Positions 38,699 through 48,383 of a DNA stretch of 64,000 bases are shown here, one piece after another (the first letter of the stretch is position 1; the number at the start of each line of letters is the position of its first letter). Both the position numbers and the translations under genes were made by a program. This DNA comes from Leptolyngbya subtilissima AS-A7. Lineage in GTDB: Bacteria > Cyanobacteriota > Cyanobacteriia > Phormidesmidales > Phormidesmidaceae. A model generated the notes under the pieces. That model had not been told where the DNA came from, ran no database searches, and saw only the letters and a list, made by a program, of their open reading frames with translations. Where the stretch lies: assembly GCF_039962255.1 (NCBI RefSeq), contig NZ_JAMPKY010000012.1:1-64000 (forward strand), given 5' to 3'.

Positions 38699-39799
38699 AT
38701 GACCCTACCGCCTATTCTTCGCCTTGATACTATTACAAAACGCTACAGTCCTCAGTTACCGCCAGCGGTAGACCAAGTTAGCCTCAGTTTGGGGCAGGGG
38801 GAGATTTTAGGATTGTTAGGTCCGTCAGGCTGCGGCAAGACCACCTTGCTGCGGCTGATTGCAGGATTTGAGAAGCCTGATGGGGGCATCCTGTACCTGG
38901 GCAGTCAGCCTGTGGGTGGAACAACTTGGCTACCGCCCGAGCGCCGCGATGTGGGCATAGTGTTTCAAGACTACGCCCTGTTTCCCCACCTGACAGTGGA
39001 GCAGAATGTTGCCTTTGGCCTCCAACGACGCGATCGCAAAGGACGGCAAGCTACCTCCGATCTCCGGCAGCGCACCGCTGAGGCGATCGCCCTGGTCGGT
39101 CTAGAAATCCTAACCCATCGCTTTCCCCACGAGCTGTCGGGCGGACAGCAGCAGCGGGTGGCTCTAGCTCGCGCCCTGGCCCCGCGTCCGGCCATCATTT
39201 TGCTGGATGAGCCCTTTAGCAACCTGGACGTGCAGGTGCGTCTGTACCTGCGCCAGGAGGTGCGCGACATTTTGCGCCAGGTGGGGGCTTCCTGCGTCTT
39301 CGTCACCCACGATCAGGAAGAAGCCCTGGCCCTGGCCGATCGCGTGGCCGTCATGCACCAGGGTCAGCTAGAGCAAATTGATACACCAGAGGCCGTCTAC
39401 GGGCAGCCCGCCTCGCGTTTTGTCGCCGAATTTGTCACCCAGGCCAACTTTTTGCCCGCCCAACCCAGCCCCCAGGGTTGGCAAACCGAGGTGGGCTGCT
39501 TTGGGGTCACCGGTGCTGAGACCGCCCAGGCTGACCTGATGGTGCGTCAAGAAGATATGGCTCTGGTGGAGGATGCTGGAGGCGCTGTGGTAGTGCGCGA
39601 TCGCCAGTTTTTAGGCCGAGAGTATAAGTACTGTCTGCAAACCCCCTCGGGGCAGTTGCTCTACGCTCGACTGCCCATGACTAGCGCTATCGAGGTGGGC
39701 AGCCGGGTTCAAATCACGGTGCCATCTCAGCGGTTGCGCCTATACACTCCTCAAGCTAATGGAACGCACAGCCCGCTTTCGGCTCCTTCTCTGCGGTAG
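38699..39799 (+). CDS. Iron(III)/spermidine-type ABC transporter ATPase
   Basis: 366 residues. The ATPase core has Walker A GPSGCGKTT (41-49), signature LSGGQQQR, Walker B IILLDEPFSNLD and switch VTHDQEEAL. The C-terminal TOBE-like domain (about 245-350) places it with the FbpC/PotA carbohydrate- and metal-uptake class, nearest to ferric-iron (FutC-like) ATPases. No permease or binding protein is encoded nearby, so it is an orphan or serves components elsewhere. The gene stands alone between membrane and SH3 genes. Confidence 0.85.
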   Translation: MTLPPILRLDTITKRYSPQLPPAVDQVSLSLGQGEILGLLGPSGCGKTTLLRLIAGFEKPDGGILYLGSQPVGGTTWLPPERRDVGIVFQDYALFPHLTVEQNVAFGLQRRDRKGRQATSDLRQRTAEAIALVGLEILTHRFPHELSGGQQQRVALARALAPRPAIILLDEPFSNLDVQVRLYLRQEVRDILRQVGASCVFVTHDQEEALALADRVAVMHQGQLEQIDTPEAVYGQPASRFVAEFVTQANFLPAQPSPQGWQTEVGCFGVTGAETAQADLMVRQEDMALVEDAGGAVVVRDRQFLGREYKYCLQTPSGQLLYARLPMTSAIEVGSRVQITVPSQRLRLYTPQANGTHSPLSAPSLR

Positions 39800-39910
39800 C
39801 GATCGCCCCTATACCGCCCAGCACCAGCGTTTTGCAGTATGGTTACGCTTAGATTCTGCAAGTGGTTTCGTGCTGCTTTAGCCCCCTGTTTTATCGTTTC
39901 AGGTGATTCC

Positions 39911-40594
39911 ATGAATTGGGTTTTTCAACGCGTTTGCCTATCGCTGACCCCACTGGCGCTGCTGAGCGCTACCCCTACTCTGGCCGCTGCCCCAGCCCTG
40001 CCCGGAGCCACCAACTCACTCGTCCCAGAAACCTGGCTAGCCCAAGCGGACACCATCGAAACGGTGCTGCTGTTCGAGACTGAATCTAGAGTGGTGCGCG
40101 TCTACCGCAGCGGCACGGGCCTATTCATGAATCTCTATAACAAGGCCACTGATGCGGTAGAACTGCGGGCTGCCCCTACTCAACTCGTGCCTAGCACCCG
40201 CGACCAGACGGTTTACAGAGCCGGCGGCGAGGCCCAGCGGTTTGCCCGCATCAATGTGGTAGGCGAAACCGAGCTAGAAATTCTTGCGGCCAACGGTAGC
40301 GTTGTGCTCCAAGAGCCCGGCTTTAACCCGGTGGTCAGGGTACCTCTAGGTGCCACCAATTTTCGCGGCAATAACTTTGCCCCCGGCACTCCGGCGCTTG
40401 TCCTGTCTGCTGAAGCCGCTCGGCTGCGATCGGCACCGCGTCTAGGTAGCACCATCCTGAGCACAGCGCCCCGTCGCGCCGTAGTAGATGTGCTCGATCG
40501 CGGGGGCAACCCAGAGGACGGCTTTATCTGGTATCAGGTCAACTACGAAGGTACCACCGGCTGGGTGCGAGGCGACCTGTTGCAGCCATCCTAG
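39911..40594 (+). CDS. Secreted protein with SH3b domain
   Basis: 227 residues from the ATG at 39911, preceded by AGGTGA. Signal peptide to about residue 26 (TLAAA). The middle (VVRVYRSGTGLFMNLYNKATDAVELRAAP) resembles a segment of the YbaY-domain protein at 22386. The last 70 residues (VLSAEAARLRSAPRLGSTILSTAPRRAVVDVLDRG...GWVRGDLLQ) are a bacterial SH3 domain that often binds peptidoglycan. Likely periplasmic; function unknown. A convergent MBL gene begins 6 nt after the stop. Confidence 0.75.
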   Translation: MNWVFQRVCLSLTPLALLSATPTLAAAPALPGATNSLVPETWLAQADTIETVLLFETESRVVRVYRSGTGLFMNLYNKATDAVELRAAPTQLVPSTRDQTVYRAGGEAQRFARINVVGETELEILAANGSVVLQEPGFNPVVRVPLGATNFRGNNFAPGTPALVLSAEAARLRSAPRLGSTILSTAPRRAVVDVLDRGGNPEDGFIWYQVNYEGTTGWVRGDLLQPS

Positions 40595-40599
40595 GACGG

Positions 40600-41523
40600 T
40601 CACTCAACCGATTCAGAAATTAAGTCTAGGGTCATGCCCTCGCGAGCCAAACTGGCTTGGGCAAAACTGGCCTGCACCTGACGCTCCAGCTGATCGAGCT
40701 GATCGTCGGTGTGGCACGGGTTATGGTGAAACAGCACCAAGCGCTTGACCTGGCTTGCCTGGGCTACCTCAATACCTAGATGCCAGGGGACTAAGCCGGC
40801 ACTGTTGGGCTCTGAGTAGGCCGCGTCGGCGTAGGTGCCATCAAAAATTAAGACGTCGGCTCCGCTAGCCAACATCAGCAGATTGGGGTCAACGCTCGTT
40901 TGGGTAGGGTCGGTATCAGTGGCGTAGACCAGCACGCGATCGCCCCAGCTGACCCGGTAGCCCAAGGCGCTGGTGTGACGGTTCAGGCTCCAAGGTTCTA
41001 CCAAGACATCGCCCAGGGCGATCGCGTCTCCCGCTGCAATGTTGTGAAAGGTCATGGCGGCGGCCATGGTTTGCAGTGGCTTAAAAAAGTTGGGCCGCAG
41101 CATTTGATCCATGAGGCTTTGCTTGATGGACGCCCCGTTGAGGGCCTGGGCACCGTAGATATCGAGCTGAGTCGCCGGGGCAAAAGCTGGGGCAAAGAAA
41201 GGAAACCCCTGAATGCGGTCCCAGTGAGTGTGGGTAAAAAAGATGTGGGCGGCCACAGGCTGCTCCTGGGCCATGAGGTGGCGACCCAGCACCCGCAGGC
41301 CGGTGCCACCGTCAAAAATCAGCTGTTGGCCACCCACCTGCACTTCAACACAGGATGTGTTGCCGCCGTAGCGCACCGTGTCGGCCCCCGGTGCAGGAAT
41401 ATTGCCGCGCACTCCCCAAAAAGTCAGCCTAAAGGCTTGCGCTGGGGCAGCGGTTCCAGGCTGGGTCAGGTTCCCAGGCTGAGCAGTGAATAGGGCGTCG
41501 GAAGGGCTAGCGATGTTGGCCAT
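40600..41523 (-). CDS. Metallo-beta-lactamase-fold hydrolase
   Basis: 307 residues. The start of the fold is LTFWGVRGNIPAPGADTVRYGGNTSCVEV. The first metal motif reads HTHWDR rather than HxHxDH, so the third histidine is replaced by Arg; the other metal sites (FDGT, DTDPT, NRHTSALGY and HHNPCHTDD) remain. This form recurs in cyanobacterial members of the family, so it may be a single-metal or non-canonical enzyme. Substrate unknown; the fold suggests a phosphodiesterase or lactonase. Confidence 0.8.
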   Translation of the reverse strand: MANIASPSDALFTAQPGNLTQPGTAAPAQAFRLTFWGVRGNIPAPGADTVRYGGNTSCVEVQVGGQQLIFDGGTGLRVLGRHLMAQEQPVAAHIFFTHTHWDRIQGFPFFAPAFAPATQLDIYGAQALNGASIKQSLMDQMLRPNFFKPLQTMAAAMTFHNIAAGDAIALGDVLVEPWSLNRHTSALGYRVSWGDRVLVYATDTDPTQTSVDPNLLMLASGADVLIFDGTYADAAYSEPNSAGLVPWHLGIEVAQASQVKRLVLFHHNPCHTDDQLDQLERQVQASFAQASLAREGMTLDLISESVE

Positions 41524-41769
41524 GCAAATTCAACGTTTCACCAAGTTTAGACGGCGATGCCTTGCTGTGCACCTCGACAGCCAAACTTAGACGGTGGTTT
41601 ATTGTCACACCTGTAGAGGATCCATTATGAGAACTTCAACAAGTCTACTCTCCAGTTCAAATTTAGTATTTCCCAGCAGATTTCTTTGACGGACTATTCT
41701 CAGCCAACGTTTCAGCCATTCGACCGATCTTGGTTCCTGCTTAGAGGTGCTTTATCCACTCGCTGCACA

Positions 41770-42399
41770 CTACGGCATCAAATCGGGAGGATCGGGTAAG
41801 TCGTCGTTACTGGAGTCACCATCGCAAACGTGGTACGCGGTGCGCAACCGTTCTAGGGCACGCTGCCCGCGCTTGCGCAGGGTCGCTAGGGATACCCACT
41901 CTTCGCCTGCTGCCACTAGCTTGGTTTGCACCTGAGGCCAGGTTAAGCCTTCAACCACCTTCCACTGAATCAAGTTGCGATCGCTTGGCGACAGAGCAGC
42001 GAGGGCTTGCAGCACCGAGGCAATAGCGTGGGTAATCATCTCGTCATTAACGGCTGCCGGCCCGCTGCCAGCAGCCTCTTGCTCCATCAGTTCATCAAAC
42101 GCCACCGCTAGGTAACGCTGGCGATCGCGCTTGCACTCGCGAATAATGTTGTAGGCCGTGCGCCGCATCCACGCCTTGGGCTGGCGAATGTGCTCCTGGT
42201 TTTGCTGAGTGTATCGAACGCCGCGCAGATAAGCTTCGACGAAAATGTCGATTTCGGTGATGTGAGCTTGCAGCCCAAACTGCTGAATGGTGCGCTTGAT
42301 AAAGGCTAGTAGCGATCGAGCATGGGGGTTGTTGGGTTTGAGCAGAAGCTGTACATCATGGTTGAACTGCTGCGTTTCTGACGGAGGGTGAGACGGCAT
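41770..42399 (-). CDS. Sigma-70 family (ECF-like) factor
   Basis: 209 residues. Region 2 is in QPKAWMRRTAYNIIRECKRDRQR (DNA melting and -10 recognition) and region 4 in ALSPSDRNLIQWKVVEGLTWPQVQTKLVAAGEEWVSLATLRKRGQRALERLR. It lacks regions 1.1 and 3, as ECF-type factors do. No anti-sigma factor gene is adjacent, so control is unclear. Promoter specificity cannot be told. Confidence 0.85.
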   Translation of the reverse strand: MPSHPPSETQQFNHDVQLLLKPNNPHARSLLAFIKRTIQQFGLQAHITEIDIFVEAYLRGVRYTQQNQEHIRQPKAWMRRTAYNIIRECKRDRQRYLAVAFDELMEQEAAGSGPAAVNDEMITHAIASVLQALAALSPSDRNLIQWKVVEGLTWPQVQTKLVAAGEEWVSLATLRKRGQRALERLRTAYHVCDGDSSNDDLPDPPDLMP

Positions 42400-42964
42400 G
42401 ACTCTGGGTAGATGACCAGCGGTTAAGTTCTAATGTAGCGGCATCAAGTTTTCAAGTTTTCATGAAGCGTGAAGTTTCCGGACAGAGATTCGTGGTTCTC
42501 CCAAGACGACTGTGTGACTCTGGTTACAAAGCCGCTCGCCAACCCATCCAATTAGCCGTTCAAATCTGTCTGCCCGAGCCCTTCCAAGCCCGTTTTTCTA
42601 GCGGTATAAAATCGCCAACAAGTCTTTGCCACGAATAGTAAATTTACTAGCCCACCACCCATTGTCATGTCCTGATGACATGGATGCCGCGTAGTTTACA
42701 AAGGCGCTCTCCGGCGGCTAAAACCATAAGTCCTGAAGGTAGCTGGAATGCGATCGGCGGCAGGCACTACTTAAGATTTAACCGCCCGAGCCATGGTGCC
42801 GTAAGCTTCGGCATCGGTCAACGATTGCGGCCTTTATGTTCCACGGCCATTCTTTCAAAACGTCCGCTCAGATATAGTCCTGTACAGTGAGGCAGACTCA
42901 GGGCAGAGCGGACCACCCTCTGCGACAATGGGCAGTACTTCTGTCATTGCGATCTGGCTGCCCC
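42400..42964. other. Intergenic region, no gene seen
   Basis: 565 nt between the divergent sigma-factor and CRR6 genes. Contains a short palindrome AGTAAATTTACT near 42636 and a hairpin GCAGAG-N-CTCTGC near 42904-42924. A TATAGT at 42876-42881 could be the -10 of the CRR6 gene but the -35 is poor. Short frames on the plus strand are not convincing. Confidence 0.45.
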
Positions 42965-43441
42965 ATGGCTCAAACCATCACCCTGCACGAATCTCACCTG
43001 CAAACCCTCGACCTAACCCCGGCCCAAGAGGTGATCGAGCCGCTGCTGGCAGCGGGCAAGGTGCTCGACAGCGAGCTTGGACTGCGGTTCGTCGTCGATA
43101 TCAGCCGTGACCCCAGCGACCCCCGCGAGCTGTCAGAGCTGCCGGAAGTTAGGCTGTGGTTTATTCGACTGGACACCCATTACCCCTGGTTGCCCCTGGT
43201 TTTGGATTGGGAAGCAGGCGAGCTAGGGCGTTATGCCGCGATGCTAGTGCCTCACCAGTTCAGCCCTACCGAGGGCATTCGCTACAACCCAGAGGGGCTA
43301 GAAATTTTTATGATGTCGAAAATTTTTGTCATCGCTGCCTGGCTCAAAGGGCAGGGCATTACCCAGTACACCCGGCTGAAATTTATGACTCAGATGCTGG
43401 GCTATGAAATTGATGACGGGTTGTTTGAGCTGTTGGCCTAA
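42965..43441 (+). CDS. CRR6 family protein (NDH-1 assembly factor)
   Basis: 158 residues from the ATG at 42965. The sequence (MAQTITLHESHLQTLDLTPAQEVI... and LVPHQFSPTEGIRYNPEGLEIFMMSKIFVIAAWL) matches the CRR6/DUF1817 family. In plants CRR6 and in Synechocystis its homologue help mature the NdhI subunit of the photosynthetic NDH-1 complex, which mediates cyclic electron flow and respiration. A longer frame from 42887 lacks conservation. Confidence 0.8.
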   Translation: MAQTITLHESHLQTLDLTPAQEVIEPLLAAGKVLDSELGLRFVVDISRDPSDPRELSELPEVRLWFIRLDTHYPWLPLVLDWEAGELGRYAAMLVPHQFSPTEGIRYNPEGLEIFMMSKIFVIAAWLKGQGITQYTRLKFMTQMLGYEIDDGLFELLA

Positions 43442-43475
43442 GGGAGAGCGGGGAAAGGTTCTGGGTTCGAGATTT

Positions 43476-43513
43476 AGGCCTGAGGTGCAGTCCTACACCT
43501 GCACCTCAGGCCT
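43476..43513. repeat. Perfect 15-bp inverted repeat between convergent genes
   Basis: AGGCCTGAGGTGCAG (43476-43490) and CTGCACCTCAGGCCT (43499-43513) pair perfectly around an 8-nt loop. It lies just before the convergent DUF697-like gene end and after the CRR6 gene, and it shares the CTGCACCT core with elements at 27885 and 60551. A bidirectional terminator or dispersed repeat. Confidence 0.6.
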
Positions 43514-43525
43514 TACAACCCTGAC

Positions 43526-44254
43526 TTACACCAAGATCTCTGTGGGAGCCGATCGCTTGGTTTCGTAGTAGCGGCAGGCAAAGTAGCCGACGCTGTAGAT
43601 CAGCGATGCGTCGGTGGCAATACCCAGCACAGCACCCAGACCCGGAATCAGCTCCACAACGCTCAGCCCCGATTTAACCATGCCACCAGTGGTCGATGAC
43701 AGCAGCCAGATCGCTAGCACTTCGCCACGGCGATCGTTGTCGGTGGGCGAATAGCCGTAGATGGTGGCGATGCGGTAGATCATGTTGGCTTGAAGGGCCG
43801 CGACCGCACCAATATCAACCAGGGTGAGGGCAAAGGCCACAGGGGGCACAAAGTTGGTAGCCAAGCCGACGCTAGCGGCTTTGAGGGCGGTTTCGGCCAT
43901 CACCCGCTGGGCTAGGGTGCGTTTGCTCTCTTGAGGGTACTGCTGACGGAGTTCATCCACCTGCGATCGCACCTCTACCACATTCACCTGACCCAGCGCC
44001 GCCAGCAGCACTCTCATGCCGGGTATCGCCGTGGCGTACTGAATGAAGGGCAAACCGACAATCGGGCCGACCACGCTGCCTACGGTAGCCGTCACCGGTT
44101 CTAAAAAAGGCTGAAGCCTCGACAACAGAACATTGCCCGTGTTGGCAGTCATGTCATCCAGCACAGTGACGACGGCCTGCATCACCTGGGTTACAGCCTG
44201 AAAGGTGTCGCGAGCCTGGTCATTCGGATTGCCGCTGGGGGATGGAGTCGTCAC
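43526..44254 (-). CDS. Membrane protein, DUF697/EcsC-like
   Basis: 242 residues. After a 40-residue polar start the protein has glycine-rich hydrophobic segments (VGSVVGPIVGLPFIQYATAIPGM and the C-terminal LIPGLGAVLGIATDASLIYSVGYFACRYYE). The GLATNFVPPVAFALTLVDIGAVAALQANMIYRIATIYG region resembles DUF697/EcsC-type proteins that associate with GTPases or membranes. No partner is nearby, so function is unknown. Confidence 0.6.
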   Translation of the reverse strand: MTTPSPSGNPNDQARDTFQAVTQVMQAVVTVLDDMTANTGNVLLSRLQPFLEPVTATVGSVVGPIVGLPFIQYATAIPGMRVLLAALGQVNVVEVRSQVDELRQQYPQESKRTLAQRVMAETALKAASVGLATNFVPPVAFALTLVDIGAVAALQANMIYRIATIYGYSPTDNDRRGEVLAIWLLSSTTGGMVKSGLSVVELIPGLGAVLGIATDASLIYSVGYFACRYYETKRSAPTEILV

Positions 44255-44336
44255 GAAAGGTCGCCTCTGGATCGCGTAGCGTTATATCAATTTGATAGCT
44301 GATTCTATAGAGGCGCTGCATCCGTCCTAAGCAAGG

Positions 44337-45179
44337 TCAAAAGGGCGTAATCAAAAGCTCGCCGATTTTGCCTCGACGCCCGGCCCGGGAGTTGATCGCC
44401 CGCGCCGCTAGAATTGGGTGCATCGTCAACCCCTGGTAAAGCTCGCGGATGAACTCGCAGTCGGAGTTGGACAGCATCACCCGTTGCCCCTGACTCGCTA
44501 AGGTGCGAAACACCGTCGCCAAGCGCTCTTGGTCGGCTCCGGTAAAGCCGTAGCGACTGTAGCCCGTAAAGCTGCTGGTAGAGCTGAGGGGATGGTAGGG
44601 CGGATCAAAGTAGACAAAGTCGCTAGAGGAGAGCGATCGCTCCATCAGCTTTTCGAACGAAAACGTCTTAATCTCGGCGGTTTGCAGCGCTGCCGAGGCC
44701 GCCCGCAGTAGCGATGGATCGCAGATGGTGGGGTTTTTGTAGTTTCCCACCGGCACGTTGAAATGCCCCTGGGAATTTTCGCGGTAGAGGCCGTTGTAGC
44801 AGGTTTTGTTGAGGTAGATCAGGCGGGCGGCGCGCTCTACGGGCGATCGCAAATTTTGCCGCTGGCGCACCTGGTAGTAGTAGTCCGGGTTGTGGCGGCG
44901 CTGGTGATCCCACAGATGACGAATCAGCGTTTCGACCCGGTCGCGCACGCAGCAGTAAACGTTGACCAGCTCGGGGTTGATATCCCACAGCACCGCCCGC
45001 CTCGCCCGCCCCACCAGGTGAAAGAACATCGCCCCGCCGCCCAAAAACGGCTCGTAATAGGTGTCAATGGCCGTGGGCAAAAACGGCTCGTACTGACTGA
45101 GCAAACGACCTTTGCCGCCAGCCCATTTGAGAAAAGGACGCGGGTGTAAGGTCGGAGGTGCAGAGAGGGCAACTGTCAC
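44337..45179 (-). CDS. DNA adenine methylase (Dam type)
   Basis: D12-class N6-adenine methyltransferase of about 280 residues. FLKWAGGKG and FLGGGAMFFHL bind S-adenosylmethionine, DFVYFDPPYHPLSSTSSF holds the catalytic DPPY. It probably methylates the A in GATC, which lies at the centre of HIP1 (GCGATCGC). The start is uncertain: a GTG at 45177-45179 fits family length, while a GTG at 45249-45251 would lie at or before a possible -10 TATAGT (minus strand, 45223-45228). Confidence 0.88.
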   Translation of the reverse strand: MTVALSAPPTLHPRPFLKWAGGKGRLLSQYEPFLPTAIDTYYEPFLGGGAMFFHLVGRARRAVLWDINPELVNVYCCVRDRVETLIRHLWDHQRRHNPDYYYQVRQRQNLRSPVERAARLIYLNKTCYNGLYRENSQGHFNVPVGNYKNPTICDPSLLRAASAALQTAEIKTFSFEKLMERSLSSSDFVYFDPPYHPLSSTSSFTGYSRYGFTGADQERLATVFRTLASQGQRVMLSNSDCEFIRELYQGLTMHPILAARAINSRAGRRGKIGELLITPF

Positions 45180-45347
45180 AGAACTGCCTGAGATCAAATG
45201 TACTTGTTTAAAGAATGCCCCAACTATAGCAAAGCTCAGCCGGAGCAACACTCTTTTGTCGTGGGTTAGGATGTAAAACGAGTTAAATTCAGAGTCAGTG
45301 CGCTGGGCTTTGCGCGCATTGGCCCCTAAAGCCCTTACTCTGCCGCT

Positions 45348-45545
45348 ATGAAAGATTTTTTTGACAACATCTCTCGCTATCCGCGCTACTTTATTTCCTT
45401 CACCCTGGGCGTATTTTTTAATGCCGCCCAGCCACTAGTGCCGCTGCTGAAGCAACCCCCTACGGCGATCGCGCTGATCGGTGCCGTAGTGGCCGGCTTC
45501 TTGTTTCTCACCTTTACCCTGCGGGCAATGCTGGGCCTAGGTTAA
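45348..45545 (+). CDS. DUF751 / Ycf33 family protein
   Basis: 65-residue membrane protein with two hydrophobic segments (12-33 and 40-62) and the motif PRYFISFTLGVFFNAAQPL, matching Ycf33/DUF751, found in cyanobacteria and red-algal plastids. Function unknown. It precedes rbfA by 24 nt and reads in the same direction, suggesting cotranscription. Confidence 0.85.
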   Translation: MKDFFDNISRYPRYFISFTLGVFFNAAQPLVPLLKQPPTAIALIGAVVAGFLFLTFTLRAMLGLG

Positions 45546-45569
45546 TGCCTTTACCAGGAGTACAGACCG

Positions 45570-46022
45570 ATGCCAAATAATCGTCGCGTTGAGCGGGTAG
45601 CTTCTCTAATCAAACGAGAAATTAGCCAGATGATGATGCTCGATATCAAAGATGACCGTGTGGGGGCTGGCATGGTCAGCGTTACCGATGTCGATGTGTC
45701 GGGCGATCTACAACACGCCAAGGTGTTTGTCAGCATCTATGGCACCCCCGAGGCCAAAGCCGAAACTATGGAGGGCCTCCACGCCGCCACCGGTTTTGTG
45801 CGCAGCGAACTGGGCCAGCGACTGCGGCTGCGACGCACCCCCGAAATCATCTTCAAAGAAGACGTGGGCATGGAGCGCGGCACCAATGTGCTGAACTTAA
45901 TCAACCAGCTCAGCCAAGAGCGGGCCGCAAAGGGCCTGACCGACGAGTTTTTTGAGGACGACGCGGGTACCTCCGCGGCCGCTACACCCGATGAATCCAA
46001 CCTCGGAGATGAGGAAGAGTGA
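45570..46022 (+). CDS. rbfA: 30S ribosome-binding factor RbfA
   Basis: Late 16S rRNA processing factor that binds the 30S subunit near helix 1; 150 residues. Typical motifs are [37 protein letters not shown] and [18 protein letters not shown]. An acidic C-terminal tail of about 25 residues is present. The last four bases overlap the GTG start of the next gene (GTGA), as often found for rbfA with a downstream glycoside hydrolase in cyanobacteria. Confidence 0.95.
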   Translation: MPNNRRVERVASLIKREISQMMMLDIKDDRVGAGMVSVTDVDVSGDLQHAKVFVSIYGTPEAKAETMEGLHAATGFVRSELGQRLRLRRTPEIIFKEDVGMERGTNVLNLINQLSQERAAKGLTDEFFEDDAGTSAAATPDESNLGDEEE

Positions 46023-47722
46023 ACTGGGCGACAGTCAACGACTGGCCCTCTGGTGTAAACACCTCGGCCCGGCTGCCCGCCCCTGAAAGTTTATCCCTAG
46101 CCAAACAAGTGGCCCAAATGGTGGTGGTGCGTGCCTCGGGTCACTTGTTTGACCACGAAATTCGCTACCCCGATTGGGAAGCTGACAGCGCCACCCTCAC
46201 CCACTACGTCGAAGAACTGGGCGTGGGCGGAGTAATTTTGCTGGGGGGCAGCGCCGCCGAAGTGGGGCTCAAAACCCAAGCCCTTCAGACCCAAGCCAGG
46301 ATTCCGCTGCTGATTGCCGCCGATGTGGAAGAGGGGGTCGGTCAGCGATTTAGCGGTGCCACCTGGTTTCCGCCGCCGATGGCGTTGTCGGCGGTGGCCG
46401 ATCGCAACCCTGCCGCTGCCCTGGCCTACGCCGAGGCCTTTGGGGCCGCCACCGCCGCCGAAGCGCTAGCAATTGGCCTCAACTGGGTGCTGGCTCCGGT
46501 AGTGGATGTCAACAACAATCCCGCCAACCCCGTCATTAACGTGCGGGCCTTCGGCGATGGGCTAGAGCGAGTTAGCGCTCTGACCCAGGCCTTTATTCGC
46601 GGAGCACAGACCCAGCCGGTGCTCACCGCCGCCAAGCATTTCCCCGGTCACGGCGACACCACCACCGACTCCCACCTCGATCTGCCAGTGCTGCCCCACA
46701 GCCGCGATCGCCTCAGCAATCTGGAGCTGGCACCCTTTCGAAATGCGATCGCCGCTGGGGTAGACAGCATCATGACGGCTCATCTCCAAATTCCGGCGCT
46801 GGATGCCCGCCTGCCCGCCACCCTTTCACCCGTTACCCTCACCGGGCTGCTGCGCCAGGATCTGGGCTTTGACGGGCTAATTGTGACCGATGCTCTGATT
46901 ATGGGCGCGATCGCCAACACCTATGGCCCCTACGAAGCGGCAGTGCTGGCAGTGGAAGCCGGCGCCGACGTGCTGCTCATGCCCGGCGATCCTGAAGGGG
47001 TAATTGCTGCGGTAGTAGAAGCCGTGAATCTGGGGCGCATCGACCCAACGCGCATCACGGCCAGCGTGGAACGCCTCTGGCGGGCCAAACAAAAAGCGGC
47101 CCCTGCCCTGCTGCCTGACGGGGCTGGTCACGCCTGGGAGCACCTGCCGCCACCACCGGTGAATTTGGCAGCCGTGGCCCAACCCGCGACCCGTCAGCTC
47201 GCCGCCGACATACTTGTCGCATCAATGACGGTACAAGGCCAGATCGCCCCCTGCACCGCCGCCGACCCCGGCCACAATATTGTGATCGTCGATGATGCGA
47301 TCGGCTGTCGCTTTTTAGAGCGCACGGCGGCGGTCCTCACCTGGCCCCAGCGCCACCACTACCATCTCAAGCTAGTCGATACCCAGGGGTGTCAACATTG
47401 GCCCCAACACGAGGAAAAATCAGCTGAGCTGGATCTGCGACCCAGCCTGGTGCAGATTTTTGTGCGGGGCAACCCTTTTCGCGGCTCCGCACAGCTTCTA
47501 CAGCTGGCGACCACTTGGCTAGAGACTCTGCGATCGGCCCAACTGCTGCGCGGGATTGTGATCTACGGCAGCCCTTATGCTCTAGAGCAGCTACGCCCCT
47601 ACCTCGACCAGGTGCCCCATGGGTTTACCTATGGGCAGATGCCCTTGGCCCAGAGCCTAATTCTGCCCGCTCTGCTACCAGAACCGTCAGCGACTTCTGC
47701 CAGCCGAGAGTTCACAGACTAG
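46019..47722 (+). CDS. GH3 glycoside hydrolase (NagZ-like beta-N-acetylhexosaminidase)
   Basis: 567 residues, GTG start overlapping the rbfA stop by four bases. The GH3 barrel carries [12 protein letters not shown] near residue 97 and [14 protein letters not shown] (about 205), the His/Asp dyad loop of NagZ-type enzymes, then the nucleophile aspartate in [13 protein letters not shown]. These enzymes cut GlcNAc from muropeptides during peptidoglycan recycling. A further 200 C-terminal residues form a second domain typical of larger GH3 proteins. No signal peptide, so cytoplasmic. Confidence 0.85.
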   Translation: MNWATVNDWPSGVNTSARLPAPESLSLAKQVAQMVVVRASGHLFDHEIRYPDWEADSATLTHYVEELGVGGVILLGGSAAEVGLKTQALQTQARIPLLIAADVEEGVGQRFSGATWFPPPMALSAVADRNPAAALAYAEAFGAATAAEALAIGLNWVLAPVVDVNNNPANPVINVRAFGDGLERVSALTQAFIRGAQTQPVLTAAKHFPGHGDTTTDSHLDLPVLPHSRDRLSNLELAPFRNAIAAGVDSIMTAHLQIPALDARLPATLSPVTLTGLLRQDLGFDGLIVTDALIMGAIANTYGPYEAAVLAVEAGADVLLMPGDPEGVIAAVVEAVNLGRIDPTRITASVERLWRAKQKAAPALLPDGAGHAWEHLPPPPVNLAAVAQPATRQLAADILVASMTVQGQIAPCTAADPGHNIVIVDDAIGCRFLERTAAVLTWPQRHHYHLKLVDTQGCQHWPQHEEKSAELDLRPSLVQIFVRGNPFRGSAQLLQLATTWLETLRSAQLLRGIVIYGSPYALEQLRPYLDQVPHGFTYGQMPLAQSLILPALLPEPSATSASREFTD

Positions 47723-47926
47723 GTCAGTTGAGTCAGCCGCTTTCTTTTGGGGAACTAACCGCTTTGTCGCAGCGGCAGCTCTATGGTGGCCAGATGACAG
47801 CAGCTATTATTCATAAGCAAACGTAAAGGCTTATATCAGATTTTTATACTTTTGTTGCCCTGTATTGAGGAAAGTTGGGTGATTACACGATGCTGAATGT
47901 ATCGCTTGCCACATTTTGGTAAAGTC

Positions 47927-48373
47927 ATGTTCTCCGAGCTATCCCTAGCACCTCGCTATTGCTTAGATGACGAATCACCTTGGCTCAGGGGTATTGACCC
48001 GCTGCGCCGCTACTGGATCTGCGTCAACGGCGACCCGCGATCGCTGCGAGTGATGTCGGGGTTAGCCACTCAGAGCGAAGAGGCTTTTCAGCAAGCAATG
48101 TGCAGCTTTAGAAGCCTAGCTATTGGCCAAGAACTGACCCTGCCCGCTGGGATGAGCGATCGCCTGACGATTCACTGCGTTGCCCAGAACTGCTATGCGA
48201 TCGCCGACTGTTCGACCGGGGCCGAGGTGTGGCACCTGTTCGACACCGAATCGCTAGAATCGCTGCTGTTGACGGCTCACCCCGACTGGCAATGTGCGCC
48301 TCAGCATTTAAACCTGGGGCGATCGCTGCTCACCGCCGCCTGGGGTCAATCATCGGTGCCCAAAGCTGCCTAG
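47927..48373 (+). CDS. Hypothetical protein, unknown family
   Basis: 148 residues from the ATG at 47927 (a longer frame begins at 47897). Soluble, with several cysteines (RYCLDD, YWICVNGD, QAMCSFR, IHCVAQNCYAIADCS). Composition is protein-like and gene spacing normal, with a convergent OCP-CTD homologue 11 nt away. I do not recognise it. The Cys-rich stretch could bind metal or form disulfides. Confidence 0.55.
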   Translation: MFSELSLAPRYCLDDESPWLRGIDPLRRYWICVNGDPRSLRVMSGLATQSEEAFQQAMCSFRSLAIGQELTLPAGMSDRLTIHCVAQNCYAIADCSTGAEVWHLFDTESLESLLLTAHPDWQCAPQHLNLGRSLLTAAWGQSSVPKAA

Positions 48374-48383
48374 GGCATAGGAC

